Source: Deltaproteobacteria bacterium (GTDB lineage: Bacteria; Desulfobacterota; Desulfarculia; Adiutricales; Adiutricaceae). Taken from it: 64,000 bases of DNA. Both the position numbers and the translations under genes were made by a program. The notes under the pieces were generated by a model. The model ran no database searches. It saw nothing but the letters and a program-made list of their open reading frames with translations, and was not told the DNA's origin. Where the stretch lies: assembly GCA_031263485.1 (NCBI GenBank), contig JAISFS010000089.1:1-64000 (forward strand), in the 5' to 3' direction. Positions 18,853 through 29,930 of this stretch are shown piece by piece; position 1 is the stretch's first letter; each line of letters begins with the position of its first letter.

Positions 18853-21010
18853 TGATTGTCGATTTCAGGCGTCTTGAGGCGATGAGCCAGGGTTAGCGCA
18901 TGGTTGTTGGCAAGACGGAAGCAGCCTCCTGTTTAACCAATATTATCAGGGATTTGGCCTTAAGGCGGAGCATCAGTGGTATTCCGTGAAATGGCGGGTG
19001 ACGAAGATAAAAAAATATTTTATGCGTGTATGGGAATTGTTCGAAAAAAATTATTGTAACATTACGTTACGGAATGATGGCCGGTACAATCTTGATTCAA
19101 CGGAAACGGCGGGAAACGTCCGGGAGTCTGTGGGGTAATCCAGCATTATCAAGGGGTTGTTACAGCAACAATACTTATGCGAACTTACTGCGACCTCGCC
19201 GAAATACAGTTATTTTGGCGATGACATCTAGACGATTCGGGGGGAATACTTTTCGGTCTGACATCATAAAATCTATTGTAACATTCAGTTGCGGAATGAC
19301 GGACCGCTTGTGAGGAAAATGATCGTACGGCTGGCGGCATCCAGGATCCTGGAGGAGCTTGCTGGAGCTTATTCGACATCCGCTGGAAAATACCTATATA
19401 AACGCCATTGTTGGTCAAACATCCAGTAGGACCCGATGATTGTCAGGTCGGTCATTTTGACGGATAGCTGGAAATTTCATCATTATCAGTCATTTCGAGG
19501 AATCAATTGTACCTTGATGTTGCGGATGAACAATCCTGAACCAACATCCCGAACCGTCACCCGCAAAGTATCTGCGGATGCTTACGCGACCTTCAAAGGA
19601 CCGGTCCCTTGCAGGAACGTCCGTGAAGTTCCCCAAACGAACCGTGACTGTCTCCAGAACCGCAAATCGCAGTTGCGATATGCGGATACTGTCTCCGCAT
19701 CAAGACTTAAAGGCAAACATATCGTTCCGCAAATCGCAGTAGCGATATGCTGATACTGCATCCGCATCAGGATTCTAAGGTAATCATATTGTGCCGTAAA
19801 ATTTCGGAGGTCTACGGCATCCGAATGTGAAACCGTGCCGGGAGATCACACAGGCTGGACGGAGACAGCTACCGCTACAATAATGAAACCGGCCTAATGC
19901 AGGAAGCCATGTGACTCACCCTGGGCATGACGTGACTTCCATCGGATCCGGAGGTCGCCTTCTTGGGTGTGGTCGTTTGCACCAGTGTAAAGGTTACGAA
20001 CAAATCTATTGTACCGGGAAGTTGCGAATGGGAGACGGAATCCAAGGTCCATTCACTACGCAACCATTTTGGGCTATTCGGAGCGCATGAACCGGATTCC
20101 GGGACTTCCACGGGATCGTCTTCATGAGGGAAGTCAATCTTTGCTCTTATGCGGTCAACGGCCTTCATCTGTTTCTGATGTCGTCCTCATGATCAGCTAT
20201 GGCGGAATCTGTAGCAAGGCTAAAAACCAGAAAAATTGTCCCGCGATGTATCGAATTGATGACGGCATCCGAACGCGCATCCCTCGTCGACAGGAAACCC
20301 CATCGAGTCGGCCATCGTTCCCGCGACCGCCGCCGTTGATGCCTCATGCGCGAATGAGCGTGACGCGCCAAAAAACTGACATGGCTTTCGCCGACTCCGG
20401 ATGTCCACCACGACGGGATTCACATCGACTGTTTCCAGAGCAAGCCTTTGAGAAAACGAATCGTACCGCGAAGTCACGAAAGGTTGACGGCATCAGAGCG
20501 ACCTTCACCGACCTGCCGGTAACCTATAAGAACCTGAGTATGAGCCTGAAACCGGAGCCAGATTCAAGCACAGGGACCGTCACGGAAGCAGCAACACGCG
20601 GAAACACCGATGAAACGCCTCATGCGGTCCATGACCTTCGTCCATTACCTGACGTCGTCCATACTGTTGTGCGATGATTCTGTTTACATACAAGGCTTTA
20701 AAAAATCAAGGCTTTGAAAAATCAAGGCTTTGAAAAACGTATCGTGCCGCCGAGTCGCGATAGGATACCCGAAAGAATTGGTTCCGCCGTACGTTTCGAG
20801 GTGTCACAGCGAGTGAAGGGAAACACGCGGGTTGAAAGGGATTGCCGTTGGATTGCCCTGAGGTCAACGCGTCCATGAGGGACTTGCTACCAGGCTAAAC
20901 GTTCGGCTGTATTGAAAGCGACATGGCGATCCCCGCCGATTACATCGTTAGCTCGGATTCTGGGCAAGGTATTGCATTGTTTCATTACGATTTGCCGAAA
21001 TGGGCCAACC
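18853..21010. repeat. Degenerate long-period (~225 bp) tandem array
   Basis: A core of about 40 bp (consensus attgtaccgngaagttgcga plus atggatgacggcatccgaa) recurs at about 19053, 19275, 19505, 19725, 19785, 20008, 20234, 20460 and 20741, with weaker candidates near 18853 and 20972. Most cores are 222-230 bp apart. Flanks also align: the segment ending aatctgt near 20213 matches that ending gattctgt near 20683, and a run like caaggctttgaaaaacg precedes several cores. A 67-bp local duplication lies at 19661-19794. No coding potential is recognised in the array. Confidence 0.65.
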
Positions 21011-21479
21011 GCGCTATCGCCAGACGTTCATGCCATTGCGGGCTCCAGAAAAACCCATGCCGGTCGAGGATTGGCCTCAGGTCAGCCCGTTCGCAGGATT
21101 TCATCGTCATTCGGGTCAGTCGGTACCCTTCACCTGCCTTCCATTTCATTCCGGACCGCAGGCCAATGCACTTCCAGGAATAGGAGTCCGCGGCCCATCG
21201 CAAGGCGGTCTTATGGAGAGGGCAGGGGAACCGCGGCAAGGTCAAGCTCAACGGCGGATCCGCCTCGGCCTTTCCGTGACATATTCCGCCCGGTATCAGA
21301 GCTGAGACGTCCCGGAATACGTGGGACGGGGTACCGACCATGAGACGCTCTGGACCCGGCGTGGGATCCCCGAAGGCAAGTCGGCCAGACGGCTCAAGGA
21401 CGGGATGGACCGATCTGGCCAGCCTTCGGCTTGTTTTTGCTTCCCTTGGGGCGTCCTCTTCCTCGTCACCCGTAACTTG

Positions 21480-22882
21480 AGTTGGCAGGAACCTGATATT
21501 TTGCCGACCTGTTTCCTGATTCAAGGACGAAAGGCCGCTCCAGATGAAGATGTTTGAAAATTTTCTTTTGATCCTCGGTGAGGTTTTCCAAAACGCTTTC
21601 ATGTCCATACGATTTCATGTGAAGATAGCCCATTTTGACGATCGCAGCCCTGGCGGAAAACCGCGTGCCGGATAGCCTGTGGCTGATGGTGGAATACACG
21701 ACATCTGCTATGAACGATACCAGCATGATCCCTCGAATCGTATCATCATTGAAGTCACGAAACGGTAACCCTTCGGCAAAATTATCTATCAGTCCAAAAA
21801 CCCGTTCGGCAATTTCAGTTGAGGAATACAACTTTACTGCCTCTTTGACGGAATACTCACCGGAAGAAATCATAACGAATTTTCCCGCATTGGCAACCGC
21901 TTTGTCGCGTTCATCCCTTCCAATCTCTTTGTTAAATAAATTCCTTTCCGCACTAACCACCTCTTTGCCACCCTGAATTATGTCATGCATCACGTAAGCG
22001 TATAGCTCTATGCTATCAACAATGCCGACATACGTTTCCCGTAGTACACATTGTCACCGGACACTGCCATATGAACACCGTCTTTCCCGAGTGTCAGATC
22101 GTCGCCATGATCCTTGATGATCCGTTAGGACTCGATCATGTCACGATCCATTCTCGCCAGGAATTGGACTTTCGCCGCAGACAATTCTGAAATATTTCGT
22201 AGCGAGCCGTAAGAGGAGGAATTGACCGCCAATCCCACATCGATACCGAAATAAGCCGACGTTCCAATGGCATTGATCGTCAGGTAGTTGTCAATGATAT
22301 CGCCGCCGATGACCCTGAAAAATATCGACAATCCGGAGTTGGCGTCGACTACGTAAGTCAGTCGGATTTCATTAAATAGCCAGTCTCCATCAGCATTATA
22401 ATTTAACAGCAATTTCTTGATATTATAAGGCAATTATACGTATTCTATATGTATAGGAAATGAAATTTGATCGTTTAATAAATTGTTATTGACAATGGCA
22501 TCAAAATACAATTCAAAAATCTCTTGTAATTCTACTGTATCCCCAATTTTCCGTGAAACTCGCTTATCAGCTGAGGCTCCATGCCTGCATCCGGGTACAT
22601 GACGCTGGCAAACGATTTAGGATACCAATCCGCCGCATAACCGACTGAATCTGACTCAAGTAGCCTGTAGCCTACAAGAGCCTTGAGAGTGTCGCTCGAT
22701 TCCGGAATCAGTTCTTCCATGCTCCTATCGAGGCCAGTCTGCTTCAATAGCTGATCAGCCATCGAGATCCCGCCGAAATCGTATGTTCGGACGCTTGCCA
22801 GGTCGATAGCCGGAAGTTCGCCTGAACCAGCGACATTCCCATTCCCATACCCATATCCTGAGCTGTCTGTTGAATTCGCCAT
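21480..22882 (-). pseudogene. Decayed IS1634/IS4-type transposase
   Basis: Three fragments in order on the minus strand: N-terminal (22882-22532, FGGISMADQLLKQTGLDRSM, then YAADWYPKSFASVMYPDAG), central (22433-22125, VDANSGLSIFFRVIGGDIID and AKVQFLARMDRD), and C-terminal (21993-21480, FVMISSGEYSVKEAVKLYSS, then VFGLIDNFAEGLPFRDFNDD). Order and spacing match a single DDE transposase of the IS1634/IS4 kind, broken by frameshifts and small deletions. GC content is lower than that of the surrounding genes, suggesting later acquisition. Inactive. Confidence 0.7.
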
Positions 22883-23258
22883 TTCATTTCCTCATGTCGC
22901 TGAAGATCAAATTTGTACAGGCTAACGCGATATTTTCTGAATGCCGATGCAATATAGAACAAATGACAGGACGAATCAAGACATTTTGCAGACTGGTACC
23001 CGACAGACAATCTGAATACCCGGGCTGAGTTCACGTCCTATGCCCGCCCCCCCCGTGTGCCTGAGCCTGATAAGCCAACGGTCCATGAAAACACGGGGCG
23101 CATTGACCTCGAAGGGTTGAACCGGGGCATCTCGGCACCCTATCGCCGGACGGGGATGCATACGACCGGAAGGGGAACCGGCTGGCACGCTACCAAAGGG
23201 AGCCTTTCCCGACCTCGGGCGGCACCTGAGGCAAACTGGCCGGCTGGCCGTATCCTCC

Positions 23259-23287
23259 TTGACATACACTCGACGGGCCCCTATCAT
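23259..23287 (+). promoter_or_regulatory. Sigma-70 promoter for kdsD
   Basis: Perfect -35 TTGACA (23259-23264), 17-bp spacer and -10 TATCAT (23282-23287), about 33 bp before the kdsD start codon, giving a short leader. Confidence 0.7.
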
Positions 23288-23319
23288 TCGCGAGGGGCAA
23301 CCCCTTTGAAGAGGAAAAC

Positions 23320-24282
23320 ATGAAGCAAGCAGATCATGCCCGGGGCGGCGCGTCCGTGATTCGGGCCGAAGCCGGGGCCCTGGTGCTCCTGGCCGCCTCC
23401 CTGGACGCCTCGTTCGACAAGGCGGTGGAGTTGGTCCTGGGCGCTCCGGGCCGCGCTGCAGTGACCGGTATGGGCAAGAGCGGGCACGTGGCCCGAAAGA
23501 CCGCCGCCACGCTGGCCTCCACAGGAACCCCTGCTTTTTTTATCCACCCCTCCGAGGCGGGTCACGGGGATCTGGGGATGCTCACCCCCGGCAAGGACGT
23601 GCTCGTAGCCTACTCCAACTCCGGGGAGACACAGGAGCTCGTTGCCATACTCGGCTTCTGCGTCCGCTTCAGCATCCCGGTTGTGGGGGTCACCGCACGC
23701 CGAGACAGCATGTTGGGCCGTCATTCCGAGGTGGTGGCTGAACTTCCCGCAGTCCCGGAGGCGTGCCCCCTAGGCTGCGCCCCCACCACCTCCACCGCAA
23801 TGATGCTCGCCTGGGGAGACGCGCTGGCACTGGCGCTCCTTGCCGCCCGAGGCTTCACGGTCGAGGACTTCCGCCAATACCATCCCGGCGGCAAGCTGGG
23901 CACCAGGCTCCTTGCCGTCTCCGATCTCATGCACGTCGGGGAGGAGATGCCGCTCGCCGCCCCCGGAGACCCGATGAGCCAGGCGGTGGTGACGATGACC
24001 GCCAAGCGCCTGGGATGCCTCGGCATCGTCGAGGGCGGCAGGCTCGCGGGCATCATCACAGACGGCGACCTCCGGCGCCACATGGGCCCGGGGCTCCTGG
24101 AGACCCCCGCCCGGGACGTGATGACCCGGAACCCCGTGACCTTCACGCCTGAGACGCTGGCGGCCAAGGCATTGGCGCTCATGGAGGAGAGGAGCATCAC
24201 AAACGCCTTCGTGGTCTCCCCTGACGGCGCCCCCGTGGGGGTAATCCACATCCACGACTGCCTGGGAGCCGGGGTGGTATGA
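23320..24282 (+). CDS. kdsD: Arabinose-5-phosphate isomerase KdsD/KpsF
   Basis: 320-residue sugar isomerase that interconverts ribulose-5-phosphate and arabinose-5-phosphate, the first step towards Kdo for lipopolysaccharide. An SIS domain occupies about residues 35-190 (TGMGKSGHVARKTAATLAST, HPSEAGHGDLGM, SNSGETQELV, PTTSTAMMLAWGDALA, FRQYHPGGKLG), followed by two CBS domains (about 205-320). Usual length and architecture. AGAGG ribosome binding site before ATG 23320, with a strong promoter just upstream. It implies a Gram-negative envelope. Other Kdo genes are not adjacent. Confidence 0.95.
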   Translation: MKQADHARGGASVIRAEAGALVLLAASLDASFDKAVELVLGAPGRAAVTGMGKSGHVARKTAATLASTGTPAFFIHPSEAGHGDLGMLTPGKDVLVAYSNSGETQELVAILGFCVRFSIPVVGVTARRDSMLGRHSEVVAELPAVPEACPLGCAPTTSTAMMLAWGDALALALLAARGFTVEDFRQYHPGGKLGTRLLAVSDLMHVGEEMPLAAPGDPMSQAVVTMTAKRLGCLGIVEGGRLAGIITDGDLRRHMGPGLLETPARDVMTRNPVTFTPETLAAKALALMEERSITNAFVVSPDGAPVGVIHIHDCLGAGVV

Positions 24283-24860
24283 AGAGGTTCCAGATGGCTC
24301 AAGAAGTTGCCATCCGCATTAGGTGACAGGAAGGCCTCATCCGCGCACGAAGTGCCTATAGGGGCCTATAGGGGCAAAATGCCCTCCCCAGGGCCACCTC
24401 CCGCCCGGGGAGGAAGCCATCCCAAGGGCGAAATAACCCTCCCAAAGGCGGCGAAACCCTCCCAGGCCAGTACGTAAACTTAATATATGGCAGGACAACA
24501 CCCTTAAAAAAAGGATTGAGAGGATCCTCAGGCGGCATAAAGTCTCAACAGGTTGGCATAGGATAGCGCGAAAATGGAAAAACTGCCCATGGCTCAGGTC
24601 GTTTTAGGCTACAATGACCGTTGATAGTCCACGCAGAGAGCACCGGTATCCTCTTCCCATCGGGATACCAGTACCAGCGGCCTCTAAAGACTTAGGGAAA
24701 CCAGGCATATTGGCGGCAGGACCCCTTGATCCGGGGCAATCGCAGGACTCCAGGGCGGAGCGGTAGGATGCGGGATGCGGCACGGGTACCAATGCCGCAA
24801 GACGCGGAGGGGCAGTCCCTCCGGAGGACAACAGCGCGACGGGGAGTCGCGGAGGCGGAA
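24283..24860. other. Intergenic kdsD-yggT
   Basis: 578 bp with no recognisable gene. A 10-bp duplication (cctatagggg) occurs near 24355-24375, and short ccctccca-containing units recur over about 24380-24465. Confidence 0.5.
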
Positions 24861-25472
24861 ATGATCAAGACATTGGGACACATACTGTACCTGCTTATCA
24901 CGATCTACGGGTGGGTCGTGCTCCTGCGCATACTCATCAGCTGGTTCGCGCCCAACCCCCACTCGCCCTTCATGCGCCGACTGCGCCAGGCGACGGACCC
25001 CGCCCTGAACTTAACTAGGCGGCTCTGCCCCCTATCCTTGGGAGGGCTGGACTTCTCCCCGGTCCTGCTAATTGTGTTTCTTTACTTCATCGGGAACTTC
25101 ATCTTCATGGGCTCCCAGGCTCTGGGCGCGGGGGCCTCGCCCGCGGTCCTCCTGCCGGTTCTCGTCTGTTGCCTGGTGCAGCTAGTGATGAGCCTCACCA
25201 TGTTCCTCATGATCATCATGATCGCAAGGGCGGTGCTCTCGCTCGTGAAGCCGGACCCCTACAACACCCTTGTGCTCATGGTCTACGGCGCGACGGAGCC
25301 GCTCCTGGCCCCCCTCCGCGCCTTCATCCCCATGAGGGGGCCCTGGGGGCTGGACCTGAGGGCCGTCCTGTTCGTGGCGTTCCTGCTCCTGTTCTACGCT
25401 TTCCTGCTCCAGAACCTCCAACTCATGGCGCTCGGCTGGGCCCGGAAATATGGCTTCGGCGCCGCCTTCTGA
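24861..25472 (+). CDS. YggT-family membrane protein
   Basis: 203-residue inner-membrane protein with two YGGT repeats: the first begins MIKTLGHILYLLITIYGWVV and contains LLRILISWFAPNPHSPFMRR; the second has MIIMIARAVLSLVKPDPYNT and PLLAPLRAFIPMRGPWGLDL. About four hydrophobic segments. The family is linked to envelope or division functions, but its biochemical role is not settled. Start ATG 24861 is preferred over the track start because of the cggagg ribosome binding site and homology. Its 3' end overlaps the DUF167 gene by 23 bp, the usual genomic partner of YggT. Confidence 0.9.
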   Translation: MIKTLGHILYLLITIYGWVVLLRILISWFAPNPHSPFMRRLRQATDPALNLTRRLCPLSLGGLDFSPVLLIVFLYFIGNFIFMGSQALGAGASPAVLLPVLVCCLVQLVMSLTMFLMIIMIARAVLSLVKPDPYNTLVLMVYGATEPLLAPLRAFIPMRGPWGLDLRAVLFVAFLLLFYAFLLQNLQLMALGWARKYGFGAAF

Positions 25473-25911
25473 ATCCTGCCGCCTCCGGGTGCGGGTCTCG
25501 CCGGGTGCCTCCGGGGACCGCGTGACCGGCATGAAGGGGGACGAGATCGCAGTGAGCGTCACGGCCCCTCCGGTGGACGGGCGCGCCAACGCATCGCTCG
25601 TGAAATTCCTCGCTGCCTCCCTGGGCCTGAAGTCCCGTGACGTGACGGTGACGGCGGGGCTTTCCTCACGCTCCAAGACAGTACGCGTGGAGGGCATCTG
25701 CGAGGCGGAGGCTAGAGCCAAGCTCCTGGGGACTCAGGCTAACGAGATCGGTTGCGCGTCCTCCAGCACTAGCGCACTCGGCGGAAAGGACACAGGAAAG
25801 ATCTGCGGGCCAGGACAGCCGTTTTTACACGGAAGTAATGGAACTTGCGGAAAGGGAGATAAAGGGCAGGGGAACAAAGGCAGGAGGAAAGGCGGGGGAC
25901 GTAAGCGCTGA
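25450..25911 (+). CDS. DUF167 (YggU-family) protein with extended tail
   Basis: 153 residues. Residues about 8-95 match DUF167/YggU: LRVRVSPGASGDRVTGMKGD, VTAPPVDGRANASLVKFLAA, VTVTAGLSSRSKTVRVEG. Function unknown. The tail after about residue 100 is Gly/Lys-rich, repetitive and not part of the family, probably a read-through extension after loss of the original stop. Overlaps and is co-transcribed with the YggT gene. Confidence 0.85.
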   Translation: MASAPPSESCRLRVRVSPGASGDRVTGMKGDEIAVSVTAPPVDGRANASLVKFLAASLGLKSRDVTVTAGLSSRSKTVRVEGICEAEARAKLLGTQANEIGCASSSTSALGGKDTGKICGPGQPFLHGSNGTCGKGDKGQGNKGRRKGGGRKR

Positions 25912-26714
25912 TATTCTAGCCTCTAGTGCGCGTGAGAGGGAGTAACCAATTCTCCATGACGGTGCTGTCAATCCTTACCTAACCAAAGTCAACGACTTGA
26001 AAGGAAGGGCGTTAATTTGCTGATATTTGGGGCGCTAAGTTACTGATATCATGGACTTTAAGTTCGAAAGAGTTTGATTCTGAGGTGAGTCATTGACATT
26101 GCTTTCCCGATGGAAGACGTCAAGCTTACCTTCGGTACTTCAGTATTGATGGGGATGACTGTCTTAGGAATAATACCGGGGCAATACTCTACACCTCAGG
26201 AAACCATATTAAATAGCGGTTTTCACTAACTGCGCAGGCGAGTCCGGCTTGTACGTTGCTGACCGACTCGGTTCCGTTTATCAAGGCTACAGTCGTTCAA
26301 GAACCACACCGGAGGCTAACCAAATTAAAATGTCAAGCGGTGCCCATTAGCTGGCAGGAAACTGAACGCTCGTTTGTTGACGCAGTGATTGACCCTGGTC
26401 AATAGAGGCGGACGTGAAACCCTTCAAATAATCTGTATGCACTGTAGCCACGGCACGCTCACGGTAACAAATATGTCAGAGACATCTGGGATAAGGAACA
26501 CCCTTGCGATGATGGCAATCGCTGTCAGCATGATATCGGTATCGACTACGCCGACTCGGTAAAAGTATTGATTTTGCTCCTGTTTGATACCAGAGCGCGA
26601 TGTTGCACTCAGCTATTGGAAGTATTCATGTCCTGATTAGAGGCAAAGAGTCTGATTCATAATGAAAAAATTTAATAACCTCGATACATCTACAAAAGCG
26701 CAAGCATTAATATT
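25912..26714. other. Non-coding decayed stretch
   Basis: No ORF above the track threshold and no recognisable gene. A short near-duplicate (gcgttaatttgctgatattt versus gcgctaagttactgatat) lies at about 26010-26048. Base composition is lower in GC than the neighbouring genes. Confidence 0.4.
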
Positions 26715-26889
26715 GATTCCACTGCAAAAACCCCCTCCCTCACCTCCTGGCAGTCATTTGAGGGCAGAGTGTCCGGGTAAAGGGTGCGTAGATTAGCGGT
26801 GGTTTAAGGCTTAAGCGCAAGGGTGCCAATGCGATGGCCACATAGCGTTCCGCGTCCCTGTCGAGGGGGAGGGTTTTTGCAGTGGAATC
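26715..26889 (+). mobile_element. MITE-like element, copy 1
   Basis: 175-bp sequence with terminal inverted repeats of about 20 bp (gattccactgcaaaaaccc at the left; its complement at the right). Flanked by direct aatatt hexamers. The interior matches copy 2 (28489-28665) in inverted orientation at high identity (for example tggtttaaggctt and gccaatgcgatggcc). Encodes no protein, so it would need a transposase in trans. Confidence 0.75.
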
Positions 26890-27909
26890 AATATTCAAAG
26901 GTGAACAACGTATAGGGCAAAGACCAAACTAGACCAGAAATAAGTCGTTGAGTGACCAGGACCGAAGCATTCGGTTTCATGGTTCCTAAACGCTTATGGC
27001 ATCAATCGCATGGAGAGGGGGAAGCCTGAAAAGGCATTGTTTCTGAGGATTGAGCTTAACGGTTTTGTCGGCAACTTCCTGGAACAGGAATGAGATGGCG
27101 TGTCATTGCAGAAATCTGCACATGATGGATCCTGGCTCAAATGGGCACGTGCCGAAGATGGTTCAGGCCAGGCGTCAGAACTGCGTGACAAAGCGTACGA
27201 TCATTGCATTCCGGTTCACGATATGATGTTATGGGCACTCATGCAGGTCGTGAGTCATCAGACTGCGAGATGGAGCGGATATCGAGATCCATCGGATCCT
27301 CGATAGCAAAAAAAGTTTTATTAAAGCCCAACATCACATCGCTTTCAATGTCGGAACGATAATGTTCATCCTGATAGTGGCATCAACAACGGCGTAACCT
27401 TGTCCCGGACGCAGATGAAGCCATCCTCATCATAGGGTCTGCCTAACAACTGTAAATTATTTGCATCGAAGGTATCCGGTGTGGAGCCGAATATGATCTC
27501 CCCGAAGCCAAAAATGTAGATCGAATTGGGATCGTTTTCATCCTCGACGTGCATCTCAACTGTATGACCGATCTAACTGATCATCAAAAACAACCCGTAA
27601 CGTCGGCAAGATCCGACAGGATTCATGATACCAGAGAACGCAAAGACAGCTACAGAGGCTATCGCCGGATGCCAAGACTGGGAAAGGCTTTCTCAAATTC
27701 CCGGAAAGGGGTCCTTGCCCGTATGTCTGACAGCACCTTCCTCGGTCGCCAAATTGTCCTCGTCACGGGGCCATATGTTGTGCCAAAAACCGTCCGATAG
27801 CGGACCAATGCCCTCAGTTGGCCCATCTTGCCATAGCTCCAACCGTACTCGATCTTGATCGGCGTATTTCCGGACTTGGTGATACGGACCGTCTCGCTTT
27901 TTACTATGA
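26890..27909. other. Decayed DNA between MITE copy 1 and the TerD remnant
   Basis: No gene I can name. The minus ORF 27659..28051 carries a short segment (ETVRITKSGNTPIKIEY) that may continue the TerD-family pseudogene in another frame. The minus ORF 27366..27554 and the plus ORF 27100..27306 show no recognisable motif. Confidence 0.4.
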
Positions 27910-28486
27910 TTATCCTGCCCAATCTGGCCTGTGGCCCAAAGGGCGGTGGCCCGCATTGACTTGCTCGGATGCCATTTCCTCTCCGCCGAAGTGTCTCAGG
28001 AGGGCCGGAAGTCCCCCGTTGAAACCTGCGGCAGGGAATGCCGCCCGCCATCCGTCCTTGCGATAGACCTCGAGCACCATAAACGCTTTCTCCATGGCGA
28101 AATCAACACCGTATAGGGGCAGTCGCAATTCCCCCGAACACTGCCTCAAGCGAATGGATCCCGACATCACCCCCTGTCCGTCAACGTTGGCGGTGAAAAC
28201 CAGCTTGTCAATGATTGGCGGGAGTCTTTCCAGATCCACTGTAAATTCGCCATTTCCATCGGACAGGGAGAGGTTGACCTCGCCCTGAAGACTTTTGAGG
28301 CAGTTGTAGAAGATCATATAGCGATCATCATACAGTTTGTTTAACGCATCGATCCCGAAGCAACAGAAGTCGCAGACGGAAGGCCTCTTAACCGATAAAG
28401 CCACCTTGATCTTCCCTTGGGGGGCGCCTCATAACGATGTCAACCAGAATCTCAACTCGTTCAGGGACAACACTAATACCAACAAG
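27910..28486 (-). pseudogene. TerD-family gene remnant, disrupted
   Basis: Protein of the TerD/tellurium-resistance stress family (Ca2+-binding beta-sandwich). Seen: DALNKLYDDRYMIFYNCLKS, EFTVDLERLPPIIDKLVFTA, and MEKAFMVLEVYRKDGWRAAF followed by FNGGLPALLRHFGGEE. The 5' part is damaged: an in-frame TGA stands upstream where a tryptophan codon is expected (before GAPQGKIKV), and a MITE-like element is inserted at 28489 with an 8-bp target duplication. The 3' part shifts frame near 27970. No other ter genes nearby. Non-functional. Confidence 0.65.
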
Positions 28487-28488
28487 TT

Positions 28489-28665
28489 GATTCCAATGCA
28501 AAAAACCCTCCACCTCGACAGGGAAGCGGAACTTCATGGGGCCATCGCATTGGCATCCTGGCGCTAAAGCCTTAAACCACCGCACATCTGCGTACCCTTT
28601 ACCCAGATACTCGGCCCTCAAATGACTGCCAGGAGGTGAGGGAGGAGGTTTTTGCAGTGGAATCA
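28489..28665 (-). mobile_element. MITE-like element, copy 2, inserted in TerD remnant
   Basis: 177 bp with the same inverted termini as copy 1 (gattccaatgcaaaaaaccc / ggtttttgcagtggaatc). Flanked by a perfect 8-bp direct repeat AACAAGTT (28481-28488 and 28666-28673), which marks a target-site duplication. Orientation is opposite to copy 1. Confidence 0.8.
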
Positions 28666-28667
28666 AC

Positions 28668-29930
28668 AAGTTGCCGTTCAACTTGCAGAACCTCTCTCCG
28701 AGCATTTCACCGGGTACTCCACGAGAATGCTCGGCAATGGCAAGTTCGGGCTGAACATCGAGTCGTGGAACGTCCTGCGCCGCACCCGTGGCCCAGCAAC
28801 GTCCCGGAGCTCCGGGACTCCGTGAGGCTGGCGGCGTGGAAGTAACAACGAGGTCGAACACCTCGATGTCCGCTACATCATGGGGACCATCACAAACGTC
28901 TGGAAGCTCGTAGAGTTCGGGGCCTTCCGCCACGACATCTACTGCCGCACATAGTCCTGGCCATGCACGCGCCACACCTCCGTGAACGCGAGGGGCACCT
29001 CAGGAGCTCGCTGGCATTTTCTCGGGAAACGCGTAGAAGGGCTCTGGAGCCTCGCCATAGACAAGGGCACCATGACGATGGCGCCCTAGCGCTCTGTGGC
29101 AAACACTCCTGGCCATGCAACGTCCATACGCTCGAGAACGTCATAGGCGGGGAGGCTGTCAACGCCAAGGTTTCCCCGAGGGTTTTCGCGGAGCACCTGA
29201 TGAAGACCGTCCTGAAGGGCACCCTCGAGCGAAGGAGCGCCGCAGGCACCGTAACGGCCGACTTCCCGGTTCGGACGAAAGGCATGGCGGACGCCTTCGC
29301 CGCCAAGGAAGCCCGGGGGCACGATTCCGAGGGACAGGGCAGGCTACAGGACATCTTGAGGCGGAATGTGGTCGCCTATGCGCTGGATATCAACGGGGGG
29401 CTGACAGGACGATGCCGCCCTGGCCCTGAAGTTCGACCTGCAGACCGTATCGAAATATGTCCGCGACTACAACCTGCACGACCACTGCCGGAGGAAACCC
29501 AAGCTACCCCGCCTCGGAAAGCGGAAGCCATCGTCCTGACTGCGGAGAGCACTGACGGAGCAAGGCGATCGCGGGCGACACCCCCGCGCGGGACAGGTAG
29601 GGGAGCGGGTCCTTCCGGCTGTCGAACGCCGTTGCCGACCGACCATGCACCAGGGAATTCGATTTGCCTCGTTTTCGACTCGGATGCCCCGCGTACAAGG
29701 GCACGGGAGCATCTCCGGGACCCAGATAGGACCTCCGTCCAACGGGCGGCCTCATCGCCATCGTCACGCTGGGCCTGTTCCACGTTCCGGATGGCCACGA
29801 TCTGGAAAGCCTTACAGCCAGCGTTACGCGGACAAGTCAGTATGCCACGCTGGGCCCTGTATACTACACATACCCAGTGTGCCATGTATGCAACACAGAC
29901 CCAGTGTGCCCCGTAGGCCACGCAGGGCAT
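28668..29930. other. Unassigned region with broken coding traces
   Basis: The track offers several ORFs here, but none is recognisable as a family member. Peptides such as EVEHLDVRYIMGTITNVWKL and FDLQTVSKYVRDYNLHDHC (plus strand, different frames with stops between) resemble pieces of degraded transposase or HTH genes, but I cannot assign them. Considered decayed DNA. Confidence 0.35.

Noticed and set aside
20009-20677. 222-aa ORF in the 225-bp array
   Set aside because: Crosses several array units without periodic peptide, which would be expected if the repeat encoded protein; no motif recognised.
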